A DNA stretch of 64,000 nt. Origin: Bacillus sp. 491mf. Lineage in GTDB: Bacteria > Bacillota > Bacilli > Bacillales > Bacillaceae_G. The DNA is taken from the NCBI RefSeq assembly GCF_900112415.1, contig NZ_FOLV01000004.1, positions 1 through 64,000 of the forward strand, in the 5' to 3' direction. Shown here piece after piece: positions 32,640 to 41,345 of the stretch (positions are counted from its first letter, which is position 1; every line of letters starts with the position of its first letter). The notes beneath the pieces were generated by a model. That model ran no database searches. It saw only the letters and a program-made list of their open reading frames with translations, and was not told where the DNA came from. A program made the position numbers and the translations under genes.

Positions 32640-34479
32640 AAGTCCGTATGAGACAGAGATTATAGAGACAGGGGAGAGGCTTCCTTTCGTATTGAAAGTG
32701 ATAGTAGGAGCAGGAGAGAAGGGGGAACATATTGTTTTAAATAAACTTTGTGTTTCACCAGTTACAATTTCTTCATGTGTGTACAAAGTACAAGAATTAA
32801 AACCGCTTCGGTTACATATACAATCACAATATCCTATTAAAGTTACGTTTATTTGGAATAAAGTATATGAAGGCCAAAAGCACCATATGGAATGGAAATA
32901 TGAACTGCATGAAAAACAGCGTACCGTTTTACTGTATGAGCACGGAAAAACGGATTATACATATCCATGGCGCTGCGGTATATATCACTTTGAAGTGCAG
33001 ATTGGAGAAGAGCTGTTTTACGGAGCATTTCAAATCGTTCCGAAAAATTTTTTTGACGATCAACTAGAGTTAATTCAGCAATATGTAAAGTCTATACTAG
33101 GTGGAGTCATTTTAGATCGGGGATATTATAAAAAGACATTTGTTACGTTTGCAGAGATTGAAGATTATTCATATATGCGTATGCTACGTGTGTTGCCGCA
33201 AAAAATGAAAAAAGTAAAGCAGTTATATTATGAAGTGCAGCATAAGAAATTTTTTGAACAAGAATATATATGGGAAATAAAAGAGAGAAAGCCCACAAGA
33301 AAGAGCATCATTTCACATGAGAAAAAGCCGTATGCAAAAAGATTTAATCGCCGATTTACAGAGCAAAAGCACTGTAATGAAAATGGCTATGTAAAATATA
33401 AAACGAAGTTGTTTTATAATAAGCTATTAGAAATTGATTTGTTTTTACGTGAAACGATTCAGAAATTAGAGAGGGCACAGCAAACGCGAAGAGAAGAGAA
33501 AAAAGCAGTGCATACCATTATGCAAATGATTGAGCGAAATGGCTCTGTAACTGAGCGAGACAAACAAAAATATAGTAATATTCATTTGTTAAAAGACACT
33601 GATTTGCGCAAAATTGCGATGAAAATTCAAGAATATAAAGTGCTATATTCCATTTTGCAAAGTATACTTACGTATTTTTCACATCTTTTATACACACCAT
33701 TTTGGAGAGGTGTTCGGGAAGAAGCTACGCTTACAACACATACACTCCCCCCTGTTTATCATCAGTTATTACGTCAGCTTGAATTTTTACCGCAGCACAA
33801 TGAAATAGAACCATCATTTTTATTTGTTTATAAGCCGACATTTTTAATTTATGAGTACTATGCATATTTTACTGTTGTGGCAATTTTACAGGAGATTGGC
33901 TTTAACGATGTTCCGTCAATTGCAGAACAAATTCAATCGTATTTCTATTTAGACGGTTTACAAGATGGTACAATAATCGTGTTAGAAAACGAAGAGTTGC
34001 AGCTGCATGTGGCATTCAATGATTTAATTGAAACCCATCCACTTATTGCACTTAGTAAACAGAGCCATTTTTATAATGGAGAAGATACAAAAAAACCGGA
34101 TATTCGTATCGATTGTTATAAGCGAGGGGAAACTGCTTATGAATATCAATCATCAATTATTATTGAAGTAAAATATAGTCCGATGTATAACATTTTTCAG
34201 CCAGTTGGAAATACGAAAGCAACCGAGCAGATGTACAAATATTGGTCAATTAAATACGTAGAAGAGCAGGATGGAAAACGATTATTTCACCGCCGTGCAA
34301 TTTATGAAGTTATATGTGTATATCCAGGCAGTCATTTGCATGCCAAAAAAATTGAAGCAGGTTGCGGTGTATTTTTACAATTGTATCCGTATAAAACAAA
34401 AAAAGGAGAAGAGAGGCTAGCGGGGAAGAAAGAATTAGTGAACATTTTTCAGAGATGGCTGGCGGGGATAAGGGAATAA
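32629..34479 (+). CDS. DUF2357-like protein with PD-(D/E)xK nuclease domain (McrC-like partner)
   Basis: 616 residues. The N-terminal half has a beta-rich DUF2357-type region (VTFIWNKVYEGQKHHMEWKY, YPWRCGIYHFEVQIGEELFY), then a basic, helical middle with ETIQKLERAQQTRREEKKAV that may form a coiled coil. The C-terminal domain carries KKPDIRIDCYKRGE (about 489) and SSIIIEVKYSP (about 510), the PD...ExK motif of restriction-type nucleases, followed by KATEQMYKYWSIKYVEE. It starts inside the McrB-like gene, so production is coupled. The ATPase likely loads or moves this nuclease on foreign nucleic acid. Target (modified DNA or RNA) is unknown. Confidence 0.8.
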   Translation: MLNESPYETEIIETGERLPFVLKVIVGAGEKGEHIVLNKLCVSPVTISSCVYKVQELKPLRLHIQSQYPIKVTFIWNKVYEGQKHHMEWKYELHEKQRTVLLYEHGKTDYTYPWRCGIYHFEVQIGEELFYGAFQIVPKNFFDDQLELIQQYVKSILGGVILDRGYYKKTFVTFAEIEDYSYMRMLRVLPQKMKKVKQLYYEVQHKKFFEQEYIWEIKERKPTRKSIISHEKKPYAKRFNRRFTEQKHCNENGYVKYKTKLFYNKLLEIDLFLRETIQKLERAQQTRREEKKAVHTIMQMIERNGSVTERDKQKYSNIHLLKDTDLRKIAMKIQEYKVLYSILQSILTYFSHLLYTPFWRGVREEATLTTHTLPPVYHQLLRQLEFLPQHNEIEPSFLFVYKPTFLIYEYYAYFTVVAILQEIGFNDVPSIAEQIQSYFYLDGLQDGTIIVLENEELQLHVAFNDLIETHPLIALSKQSHFYNGEDTKKPDIRIDCYKRGETAYEYQSSIIIEVKYSPMYNIFQPVGNTKATEQMYKYWSIKYVEEQDGKRLFHRRAIYEVICVYPGSHLHAKKIEAGCGVFLQLYPYKTKKGEERLAGKKELVNIFQRWLAGIRE

Positions 34480-34630
34480 TGTTACACTTTATCCCCTGAT
34501 TGGTCAGTTTTTCTTTTGAAATTTGAGATGTGTAGGGCCTTCTCAAGATGTAACATGTTTTTCAGGGGATTTTTGTATAAATTTAAAAATAATTTAGGAA
34601 CCATTATTTTTAAATGAAAAATATTTTTTC

Positions 34631-34659
34631 TTGCATAGCAAGTTACCTTTTTATATGAT
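34631..34659 (+). promoter_or_regulatory. Sigma-A type promoter
   Basis: TTGCAT at 34631 and TATGAT at 34654, spaced by 17 bp, upstream of the acetyltransferase gene. Confidence 0.6.
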
Positions 34660-34665
34660 AGATTG

Positions 34666-34679
34666 TGAAAGCGCTAACA
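34666..34679 (+). promoter_or_regulatory. cre site for CcpA
   Basis: TGAAAGCGCTAACA fits the consensus TGWNANCGNTNWCA at every position. It begins about 6 nt past the -10 element of the promoter at 34631, a position at which CcpA usually represses. Confidence 0.75.
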
Positions 34680-34711
34680 AAAGTAAATAGCGATGGGAAA
34701 GGCGGGGAAGT

Positions 34712-35308
34712 ATGTTCCAACGTGTTCAAACAAAGGAAGAACATTTTTGGTTCGAACAATTATGGGGAGATTTTTGTGAAGAACGAAACTTAATGTTTGT
34801 AGAACGAAATTTAACACCTTCAAGATTTTTATTGATAGAGGACAATCATTATATCGGAACCATTGAATGCATAAATTATACAACACCTGAACAATCGAAT
34901 TCCGAGTTTTTTTATCCGTTTTCTGAAAATGAATATATAAAAGGGTTAAAAAACTTGTACGAAGTTGGAAAGTTAAGTATTGCAAAAACATCTCGCGGTC
35001 GTGGGCAATTTAAACAACTTGCGACGATTTTATTTATACATGCATTAGAAGTTAAAGCAGAGTGGTATATTGCGGTTGTAACAAAGCGTATGTATATGTA
35101 CTTACGTTCATTAGGGTTTCCAATAGAACCAATTGATGATGCATTTCCTGTTAATGATGAGATACAAGGTGTACCAGTTTGTATTCATGTTTTGAAAGGA
35201 TTAACACATATGTACTCCTTGAAAGAATTTCGTGACGTGATTCAAGGAAATGAACATGCACAAGCACTAATTAAAGAAAACAGTAAAAAAATTATGTTAA
35301 CAAGGTAA
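34712..35308 (+). CDS. GNAT-type N-acyltransferase
   Basis: 198 residues of the GNAT/N-acyl amino acid synthase-like type. RFLLIEDNHYIGTIECINY and YEVGKLSIAKTSRGRGQFKQ supply the central strands and the acyl-CoA or acyl-carrier loop, followed by LATILFIHALEVKAEWYIAV and RMYMYLRSLGFPIEPID. Similar proteins acylate amino acids or act in lipid signalling; the substrate is not determined. GGCGGGG ribosome binding site. A cre box overlapping its transcription start suggests repression during growth on preferred sugars. hcp follows after about 100 bp with its own Fnr-type promoter. Confidence 0.78.
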   Translation: MFQRVQTKEEHFWFEQLWGDFCEERNLMFVERNLTPSRFLLIEDNHYIGTIECINYTTPEQSNSEFFYPFSENEYIKGLKNLYEVGKLSIAKTSRGRGQFKQLATILFIHALEVKAEWYIAVVTKRMYMYLRSLGFPIEPIDDAFPVNDEIQGVPVCIHVLKGLTHMYSLKEFRDVIQGNEHAQALIKENSKKIMLTR

Positions 35309-35335
35309 TTATTGTCACATAATTGCATTATTCCA

Positions 35336-35351
35336 TGTGATTCTCATCACA
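35336..35351 (+). promoter_or_regulatory. Fnr box upstream of hcp
   Basis: TGTGA-TTCTCA-TCACA, a perfect Fnr/Crp-type palindrome, 61-76 nt before the hcp start codon and roughly 45 nt before a TATAAA -10 element at about 35383. Bacillus Fnr activates anaerobic genes from such a position. Confidence 0.8.
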
Positions 35352-35411
35352 TCTTTCGATAGTGATTTGTATTACGCTTACACTATAAAGATTGCTAGAG
35401 AGGGGATGGGA

Positions 35412-36701
35412 ATGATGTTTTGTCATCAATGTGAACAAACGTCTACCGGAGGATGTAAAATTATCGGAGTTTGTGGAAAAGATGAAACCATTGCAAGTTT
35501 ACAAGATATTATCGTCTTTGCATTAAAAGGAATTGCTGCATATCGTACCCACGCAGCGCAGCTTGGGTACACAGACCCATTTGTAGATGCAGTAGTAAAT
35601 GAAGCATTATATATGACGTTAACAAATTCAAACTTTAATGAACAAGAACATTTAGATATGGCAATGAAAGTTGGGAAAGCTGCAATTCATGTGATGGAAT
35701 TACTTGATAAGGCACATATTGATCATTTCGGAGTGCCAGAACCAGTACAAATTACACAAAATCGCGCCTATGGAAAAGCGATTGTTGTTACAGGACATAA
35801 TTTGTTCGCGTTAGAAGAGTTATTAAAGCAAACAGAAGGAACAGGTATCAATATTTATACACATTCTGAAATGCTGCCAGCACATGGCTATCCGCAGTTG
35901 AAAAAATATACGCATTTAAAGGGGAATATCGGAAAGGCTTGGTATGATCAGCGTCGTTTATTTGAAAAATTTTCAGGAGCTATATTAGCAACGACAAATT
36001 GTGTCATGCCAATTAAAGGAACATATGCAAACCGTTTCTTTTCCTATGATGTTGCAGGATTAGAAGGAGTACGTAGGATTGAAAATAATGATTTTACATC
36101 GCTTATTGAAACGGCGTTGGAGCTTCCAGATGTCCAAATGGAGTCAGAAGAACAGTTAACAACGGGATTTCACCATGAAACTGTATTATCCCTTGCACCA
36201 GAAATAATTGATGCGGTGAAAGCTGGTAAAATTCAACGTTTCTTCGTCATTGCTGGCTGTGATGCACCTGGCAAAGGCGGAGAATATTACCGGGAATTAG
36301 CAACATCCTTACCAGCAGAAACAGTTATTTTAACGACATCTTGCGGGAAATTCCGCTTTAATGACGTAGATTATGGTGTTGTACCAGGAACGAATATACC
36401 GCGTTATATTGATCTCGGACAATGTAATAATTCGATTTCAACAGTAAAAATTGCAGCCGCTTTAGCAGAAGCATTTCAATGTGAAGTGAATGAATTGCCA
36501 GTTAGCATTGTATTATCTTGGTTTGAGCAAAAGGCTGTAGCCATTTTACTCGGATTATTTAGCCTTGGTATTCAAGATATTCGTATCGGCCCGAAAGCAC
36601 CGGAGTTTATATCACCAAGTGTACTACAAGTGTTACAGGACGCATTTCGTTTAAAACTCATTACAACGGCAGAAGAAGATATGAAAGTGATGTTATCATA
36701 A
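35412..36701 (+). CDS. hcp: Hybrid cluster protein (hydroxylamine reductase)
   Basis: 429 residues from ATG 35412; the ATGs at 35406 and 35415 are alternatives, all after GAGAGGGG. The N-terminal motif CHQCEQTSTGGCKIIGVC binds a cubane Fe-S cluster. Hybrid-cluster ligands are spread through VVTGHNLFALEELL, THSEMLPAHGYPQL, TTNCVMPIK, FVIAGCDAPGKGGEYY, ILTTSCGKFRFND and LGQCNNSIS, with the C-terminal WFEQKAVAILLGLFSLGIQD. Hcp reduces nitric oxide or hydroxylamine under anaerobic conditions. The protein is shorter than 550-residue class I/II forms, as in many Gram-positives. An Fnr box precedes the gene; the mobile ygbA-family gene at 29056 is another NO-linked function nearby. Confidence 0.93.
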   Translation: MMFCHQCEQTSTGGCKIIGVCGKDETIASLQDIIVFALKGIAAYRTHAAQLGYTDPFVDAVVNEALYMTLTNSNFNEQEHLDMAMKVGKAAIHVMELLDKAHIDHFGVPEPVQITQNRAYGKAIVVTGHNLFALEELLKQTEGTGINIYTHSEMLPAHGYPQLKKYTHLKGNIGKAWYDQRRLFEKFSGAILATTNCVMPIKGTYANRFFSYDVAGLEGVRRIENNDFTSLIETALELPDVQMESEEQLTTGFHHETVLSLAPEIIDAVKAGKIQRFFVIAGCDAPGKGGEYYRELATSLPAETVILTTSCGKFRFNDVDYGVVPGTNIPRYIDLGQCNNSISTVKIAAALAEAFQCEVNELPVSIVLSWFEQKAVAILLGLFSLGIQDIRIGPKAPEFISPSVLQVLQDAFRLKLITTAEEDMKVMLS

Positions 36702-36702
36702 T

Positions 36703-36740
36703 GAAAAAGGTGATGTTCAATGAACGTCACCTTTTTCATT
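36703..36740. terminator. Bidirectional terminator between hcp and racA
   Basis: GAAAAAGGTGA / TCACCTTTTTC stem with inner TTCA/TGAA pairing; A and T tracts on both sides serve the convergent genes. Confidence 0.9.
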
Positions 36741-36747
36741 ACGTGTA

Positions 36748-37239
36748 TTAAAATCCAAAAATACTTAAAAGCATTTTCCGACGTTTTGGTTTTTCTTCTT
36801 GTTTTGACGCTGCGACTTCCTGTGTAATATAGATAGATTCTTTTTGTTTAAGTGCTGCTTCTAATTGGTTAATTTTTGCATACATTTCTTCCATTTCATT
36901 TCGGTGTTGTAACAACTGATAACTTACGACATCATCTGCTTTATTGTGTAATTTTTCTTCTAGCCGATCTAATCGTAAGGATAGATGTTTTAATTCTTTT
37001 ATAAACTGTTCCATTTCATTTGACGGTGCTGCTTCAGCAGCATGATAGGAAGATGGTTCATGATTTTGACTTGGTGCAGATCGCTGGAAATCAAGCATTT
37101 GTTGTAAATCTTTTTCGAAAAAAACATAGTGGCCAAATTTATTCTTTTTTAACTCTAATCCCATTTGCTGTGCAAGGCGGATAACAGCTTTTGGACTAAT
37201 CCCTAACGTTTTGGCAATCATCGGCGTTTTATACTCCAC
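36748..37239 (-). CDS. racA: Chromosome-anchoring protein RacA
   Basis: 163 residues from GTG 37239 after GGAGGGG. N-terminal MerR-like helix-turn-helix (KTPMIAKTLGISPKAVIRLA, then GHYVFFEKDLQQML), a variable linker, then a coiled coil at about 80-140 with LSLRLDRLEEKLHNKADDVV and SYQLLQHRNEMEEMYAKINQ, the sequence shared with B. subtilis RacA. The C-terminal KRRKMLLSIFGF is a short amphipathic end for polar DivIVA or membrane contact. RacA binds sites near the origin and anchors the chromosome at the pole during sporulation. Confidence 0.88.
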   Translation of the reverse strand: MEYKTPMIAKTLGISPKAVIRLAQQMGLELKKNKFGHYVFFEKDLQQMLDFQRSAPSQNHEPSSYHAAEAAPSNEMEQFIKELKHLSLRLDRLEEKLHNKADDVVSYQLLQHRNEMEEMYAKINQLEAALKQKESIYITQEVAASKQEEKPKRRKMLLSIFGF

Positions 37240-37395
37240 AATAACCCCTCCTATATTTCATTAATTAGAAGGTTTCGTGATAACTTGTTTGTTCCCTGCA
37301 TAGCTGACAAAAGAAGCGAGGAATCGGCAAAGAAAGTGCTTTTTGACAAAAATAAATTTTTTTAGGATAGAAACATCTCGAAAATGAAAAAAATG

Positions 37396-37600
37396 TCTAT
37401 ATATATCTAGTTTGATTTTTCGACATATAAGTCACTTCTATGCAAAATACAATATGACCGCTACTTGCTTTTTTTTGTTTTAAACCTTACCAGGCATAGA
37501 ATAAGAACCTGGCCGCTTCTATGCCTGACAAGCTGCTCTCGCCATCCCGGAAAGAAAGAGTGTTTTTTTTATGTCGATTTTTTAATTTGTATGTATATAA
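37396..37600. repeat. Palindromic repeat (family R), complete copy
   Basis: Left end CTAGTTTGATTTTTCGACAT, right end TATGTCGATTTTTTAATTTG. Inside, AGGCATAGAA / TTCTATGCCT form a hairpin. Matches 19391-19726 without the nested element. The intergenic region 37240-37780 otherwise holds no gene. Confidence 0.7.
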
Positions 37601-37765
37601 TTTCAGTTGTTTCTCTTATTTGACGGAGAGTATAAGTTTCGTTATCATAAACGTAAATATCCTTATCATGTATGCATATAATGTATAAAAGGGAATTACT
37701 AGTGTAGAAACTTGTAAGATTGTTAGAGTAGTCTTTTCTTTAGAATAAAACAATTAGGAGGTGGC

Positions 37766-37792
37766 TTCCTTACTTACAAAGTGAGTAAGGAA
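37766..37792 (+). promoter_or_regulatory. Hairpin with the start codon in its loop
   Basis: TTCCTTACT / AGTAAGGAA perfect 9-bp stem; the 9-nt loop TACAAAGTG ends in the GTG start of the CNNM gene. The AGGAGG site is 19 nt upstream of that GTG, unusually far, so folding may control initiation. Confidence 0.6.
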
Positions 37793-39157
37793 ACGTATTT
37801 GGACATATTTAGTATAAGTATGGTGATTGTTTTAATTGCCTTAACTGCTTTCTTTGTTGCAGCTGAATTTGCAATTGTCAAGGTTAGGAGCTCACGTATC
37901 GATTATTTAATTGGAGAAGGAAATAAACGTGCAATTGCAGCGAAAACAGTCATTACAAACTTAGACGAGTATTTATCAGCATGTCAGTTAGGGATTACAG
38001 TGACAGCACTCGGCCTTGGTTGGCTAGGAGAACCGACAGTGAAACGTATGCTGGAACCGATTTTTACAAAATTGGAAGTGCCTCCCTCGGCGACATCTAT
38101 ATTATCTGTTTTTCTAGCTTTTATGTTCATTACCTTTCTTCATGTTGTTGTAGGCGAACTAGCTCCGAAAACATTGGCGATTCAGAAGGCAGAAGGAATT
38201 AGCTTATCAGTTGCAAGACCGCTTATCTTCTTCTATCGACTTGCGTATCCTTTTATTTGGACATTGAATGGTTCAGCGCGTATAGTTACAAGAATGTTTG
38301 GTATAATGCCAATGCAAAAGCATGAAGCAGCACATTCAGAAGAAGAGTTACGTATGCTTGTATCAGAAAGTTATAAAAATGGTGAAATTAATCAATCAGA
38401 ATATAAATATGTGAATAAAATTTTTGAATTTGACGATCGAATAGCGAAAGAAATAATGGTTCCACGAACAGAAATGGTCATTTTAGAGAAAGAGCAATCT
38501 GTTATGGAAGCAATGAAAATGATGTCAAATGAGAAATATACGAGATATCCTGTCATTGACGGTGACAAAGATCATGTTATTGGCTTTGTAAACTTTAAAG
38601 ATATTTTCAAAGATTTTGTGAAACATAATGGCACAAATAATAAAGAAACTGTTGCGCAGTATGCTCGTCCAATTATTCAAATTATTGAATCCATCGCTAT
38701 TCATGATTTATTTGTGAAAATGCAACGGGAACGCACGCATATGGCAATTTTAGTGGATGAGTACGGCGGGACATCGGGAATTGTAACAGTTGAAGATATA
38801 TTAGAAGAAATTGTTGGCGACATACAGGATGAATTTGATACAGATGAAAAGCCAGAAATTCAGCGCATTAGCGAAACAAGATTAATTTTAGAAGGAAAGG
38901 TACTTGTTAGTGAAGTGAATGTATTGTTAGGACTTGCGATCGACGATGAAGATGTTGATACAATTGGAGGCTGGATTTTAACAGAACATCTTGAAATTGA
39001 ACAAGGTGATAGTATCGATATTGAAAATTATAAGTTTCGTATTGTTGAATTAGATGGATATTACATTAAACAAATTGAAGTGACAAAGCAACTTACAGTT
39101 CAGTCTGCAGAGGTAGTAGAACAGCCCGTTTCATTTCAAGAACAAGTCAGTTCATAA
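37781..39157 (+). CDS. CNNM/CBS-domain membrane protein (hemolysin C-like, CorC-type)
   Basis: 458 residues. An N-terminal CNNM (DUF21) domain with four hydrophobic segments includes [36 protein letters not shown] and [17 protein letters not shown]. Two CBS motifs follow ([40 protein letters not shown]), then a CorC_HlyC domain ([20 protein letters not shown]). The family transports or regulates Mg2+ (MpfA in other Gram-positives); the name hemolysin is historical. GTG 37781 is the only reasonable start, in the loop of a hairpin. A terminator and bcr1 follow. Confidence 0.88.
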   Translation: MSKETYLDIFSISMVIVLIALTAFFVAAEFAIVKVRSSRIDYLIGEGNKRAIAAKTVITNLDEYLSACQLGITVTALGLGWLGEPTVKRMLEPIFTKLEVPPSATSILSVFLAFMFITFLHVVVGELAPKTLAIQKAEGISLSVARPLIFFYRLAYPFIWTLNGSARIVTRMFGIMPMQKHEAAHSEEELRMLVSESYKNGEINQSEYKYVNKIFEFDDRIAKEIMVPRTEMVILEKEQSVMEAMKMMSNEKYTRYPVIDGDKDHVIGFVNFKDIFKDFVKHNGTNNKETVAQYARPIIQIIESIAIHDLFVKMQRERTHMAILVDEYGGTSGIVTVEDILEEIVGDIQDEFDTDEKPEIQRISETRLILEGKVLVSEVNVLLGLAIDDEDVDTIGGWILTEHLEIEQGDSIDIENYKFRIVELDGYYIKQIEVTKQLTVQSAEVVEQPVSFQEQVSS

Positions 39158-39184
39158 CCTTTACCTTTAAGGTGAGGTTTTTTA
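39156..39184 (+). terminator. Terminator of the CNNM gene
   Basis: AACCT..ACCTT / AAGGT.AGGTT stem and T run, starting at the stop codon. Confidence 0.85.
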
Positions 39185-39342
39185 TTTATCCCGCTATTCG
39201 TGGGCAGTAAGACCCCCACCTCAAGATTCAGAGAGAAGCAAAGAAGATAGGTGGGGGATAACTGCCCGTAAAAGCCCGATTGGTTCAACTAACCGTCAGT
39301 GGGGGATGAAGAAAACCCCCACTGACGGAAGTTTCACTTTAT
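39185..39342 (+). repeat. Full bcr1 repeat
   Basis: 158 bp, TTTATCCCGC to CACTTTAT, the least diverged copy in the window. Both hairpins intact (CCCCCACCT / AGGTGGGGG, GTCAGTGGGG / CCCCCACTGAC). Confidence 0.92.
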
Positions 39343-39346
39343 CGTA

Positions 39347-39381
39347 CAAAATACGCCCGTTTAGAGGCCGGGCGTATTTTG
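39347..39381 (-). terminator. Terminator of yueI
   Basis: CAAAATACGCCCG / CGGGCGTATTTTG perfect 13-bp stem, ending at the yueI stop codon. Confidence 0.88.
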
Positions 39382-39774
39382 TCAGTTCATTTCTTGCTTG
39401 TATATTTCATCTTCTACATAAATCTGTTCTTTTTCAATTGCTGTATTATGTGCGAGAACAAGTCCAATTGGTGTATTTGCATCTTTATTTTGTACAATTG
39501 TAAAAGGCACTTGTTTTTCATTTGCTAATGTAATGTATTTAGATAAATGTGGATAAGTGATGTTACCGTTCACATACAATGTTAATCCTTTAGAAGAACT
39601 AATACGATCTTTAATCTCTGGATATACGCTTTTTTGCATCACTTGTCCGATCGTTAATGCTATTTCTACACGTTCACGCAATGTGCTTAAAAACATGTTA
39701 CGCTCTTCAGGTTTGTTTTGTTTTTGGCCGTGAATGCCTTCTTGAAGATAGTCTTCCACATTTTTATTTATCAT
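39382..39774 (-). CDS. yueI: YueI family protein (DUF1694)
   Basis: 130 residues from ATG 39774, preceded by GGAAAGGTG; a longer frame to 39870 has no start signal. Matches the small DUF1694 family: NVEDYLQEGIHGQKQNKPEE, RNMFLSTLRERVEIALTIGQ, then LTLYVNGNITYPHLSKYITL and IVQNKDANTPIGLVLA. The pattern of a Rossmann-like alpha/beta domain is clear but no function is established; family members are conserved in Firmicutes. Convergent with the CNNM gene, separated by a bcr1. Confidence 0.85.
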   Translation of the reverse strand: MINKNVEDYLQEGIHGQKQNKPEERNMFLSTLRERVEIALTIGQVMQKSVYPEIKDRISSSKGLTLYVNGNITYPHLSKYITLANEKQVPFTIVQNKDANTPIGLVLAHNTAIEKEQIYVEDEIYKQEMN

Positions 39775-39955
39775 TTTTTTCACACCTTTCCTGTTTATAT
39801 TGTATGAAAAAAATGAAAAGGATGCAAAAAAAATAATTTCACATACTATATTGAAAAATTTTATCAACATGAAATAACAAAATGTGACAATAGTGTCTTA
39901 ACGAAAAATGTTTTTTGTGTTAATATTCAAAATATATATATAGGGTATTTTTCGT

Positions 39956-41092
39956 ATGGAGATGGAGGGAATGGGGGTTTTTCCGATCGAGGATATTAGT
40001 AAAATGTTTTGTACGTACTTAAAAATTAATAATCAGCAATTCGTAGAGAAATGGAAAAACAAAATTATTATTTCAGAAAATGATCCTTTTAAACAAGAAA
40101 TCGTTGAGAACGGAGAAGAAATATTATCATTAATGATTGAGCTTATTATGAGTGAGAAAGATATTGAGCTTATTAGACCATTATGTGAGAAAATTGCCAT
40201 TGAACGTGCGAAGGCAGACGCAAATATTGGCGATTTTGTCTATAATGCAAATGTAGGGCGGAATGAATTATTTGAAGCGATGTGTGAATTGGATGTGAAC
40301 GCTCGTGAATTGAAACCAATCATGGGTAAGATACATATTTGTTTTGATCGTTTAATTTATTATACAGTTCTGAAATATTCGGAGATTATTTCGAAAAATT
40401 TGGAAGAAAAGCAAAAATTTATTAATGAAACACATAAAGAGAGATTGACAATATTAGGGCAAATGTCAGCGAGTTTCGTTCATGAATTTCGTAATCCATT
40501 AACATCTATTATGGGATTTGTAAAATTGTTAAAATCAGATCAACCGAATCTTCCGTATTTAGATATAATTTCACATGAGCTTGATCAATTAAATTTTAGA
40601 ATTTCTCAATTTTTACTTGTATCAAAAAAAGAAATATGGAATGAAGCAGAAAGATTTTGGCTGAATGACTTATTTCATGATATTATTCATTTCTTATATC
40701 CGAGTTTAGTGAATGCAAATGTTTCTATTGAGAAAAATTTGCCGTATCCAATACCATTTACAGGGTATCGAAGCGAAGTTAGACAAGTGTTTTTAAATAT
40801 TTTAATGAACTCTATTGACGCTCTTGAAGGAATAGATGAAAGCAAGAGAATTGTTATTGAAATTTGTGAAGATGAAGAATTAATACATATTTTTATTAAA
40901 AACAACGGACCGATGATTCCAATAGAAAATATAGAAACAATATTTGAACCATTTGTAACTACAAAGAAGTTAGGAACTGGAATTGGTTTATTTGTTTGTA
41001 AACAAATTGTGGAGAAACATAAAGGGTACATTACGTGTAAGTCAACAAAAGAGTGGACAGAATTTCATATTTCGTTTGAAAAAGCAATATAA
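39956..41092 (+). CDS. Cytosolic orphan sensor histidine kinase, possibly sporulation-related
   Basis: 378 residues without membrane helices. The N-terminal 150 residues are a helical globin-like or RsbR-like sensor (WKNKIIISENDPFKQEIVEN, AIERAKADANIGDFVYNANV). The HisKA domain carries the phospho-acceptor His in ASFVHEFRNPLTSIMGFVKL (about residue 178), and the HATPase_c domain has VFLNILMNSIDALEG (N box), FIKNNGPMIP (G1), FEPFVTTKKLGTGIGLFVCK (F/G2). No response regulator is adjacent. The FVHEFRNPLT style is typical of Bacillus phosphorelay kinases, so Spo0F is a plausible target. Start uncertain among 39956, 39962 and 39971. Confidence 0.85.
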   Translation: MEMEGMGVFPIEDISKMFCTYLKINNQQFVEKWKNKIIISENDPFKQEIVENGEEILSLMIELIMSEKDIELIRPLCEKIAIERAKADANIGDFVYNANVGRNELFEAMCELDVNARELKPIMGKIHICFDRLIYYTVLKYSEIISKNLEEKQKFINETHKERLTILGQMSASFVHEFRNPLTSIMGFVKLLKSDQPNLPYLDIISHELDQLNFRISQFLLVSKKEIWNEAERFWLNDLFHDIIHFLYPSLVNANVSIEKNLPYPIPFTGYRSEVRQVFLNILMNSIDALEGIDESKRIVIEICEDEELIHIFIKNNGPMIPIENIETIFEPFVTTKKLGTGIGLFVCKQIVEKHKGYITCKSTKEWTEFHISFEKAI

Positions 41093-41191
41093 CGGCAGAG
41101 CGAGCGGTCAGTCTATAAACGTATCGATTATAGACCACATATAACGGTCTTTTTTAAGAGGCGCAGAGCATTTGGCTGTGCATGGCAGCAA

Positions 41192-41226
41192 TTTGTATGT
41201 CGAAAAATTAAAATGGATTTATATAT
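41192..41226 (+). repeat. Single end of repeat family R
   Basis: GTATGTCGAAAAATTAAAAT followed by GGATTTATATAT matches the reverse complement of the left end of the copy at 19391. The remainder of the repeat is absent. Together with the flanking terminators this fills 41093-41345. Confidence 0.55.
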
Positions 41227-41265
41227 TTTTTAATAGGTACTAAAGTGTGGTACATTGTACATTTA

Positions 41266-41302
41266 AAAACACACCGTTCTCATTTTGAACGGTGTGTTTT
41301 TG
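41266..41302. terminator. Terminator between the histidine kinase and ampS
   Basis: AAAACACACCGTTC / GAACGGTGTGTTTT stem with TCATTTT loop; serves both convergent genes. Confidence 0.9.
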
Positions 41303-41345
41303 TTGAAAGAAAAGTTGATATATTTTTATGTTTTGAAACAAAAAA

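Noticed and set aside
39306-39503. Plus-strand frame across the bcr1 at 39185 and the yueI terminator
   Set aside because: It runs through a repeat, a terminator and antisense yueI sequence, with no ribosome binding site.
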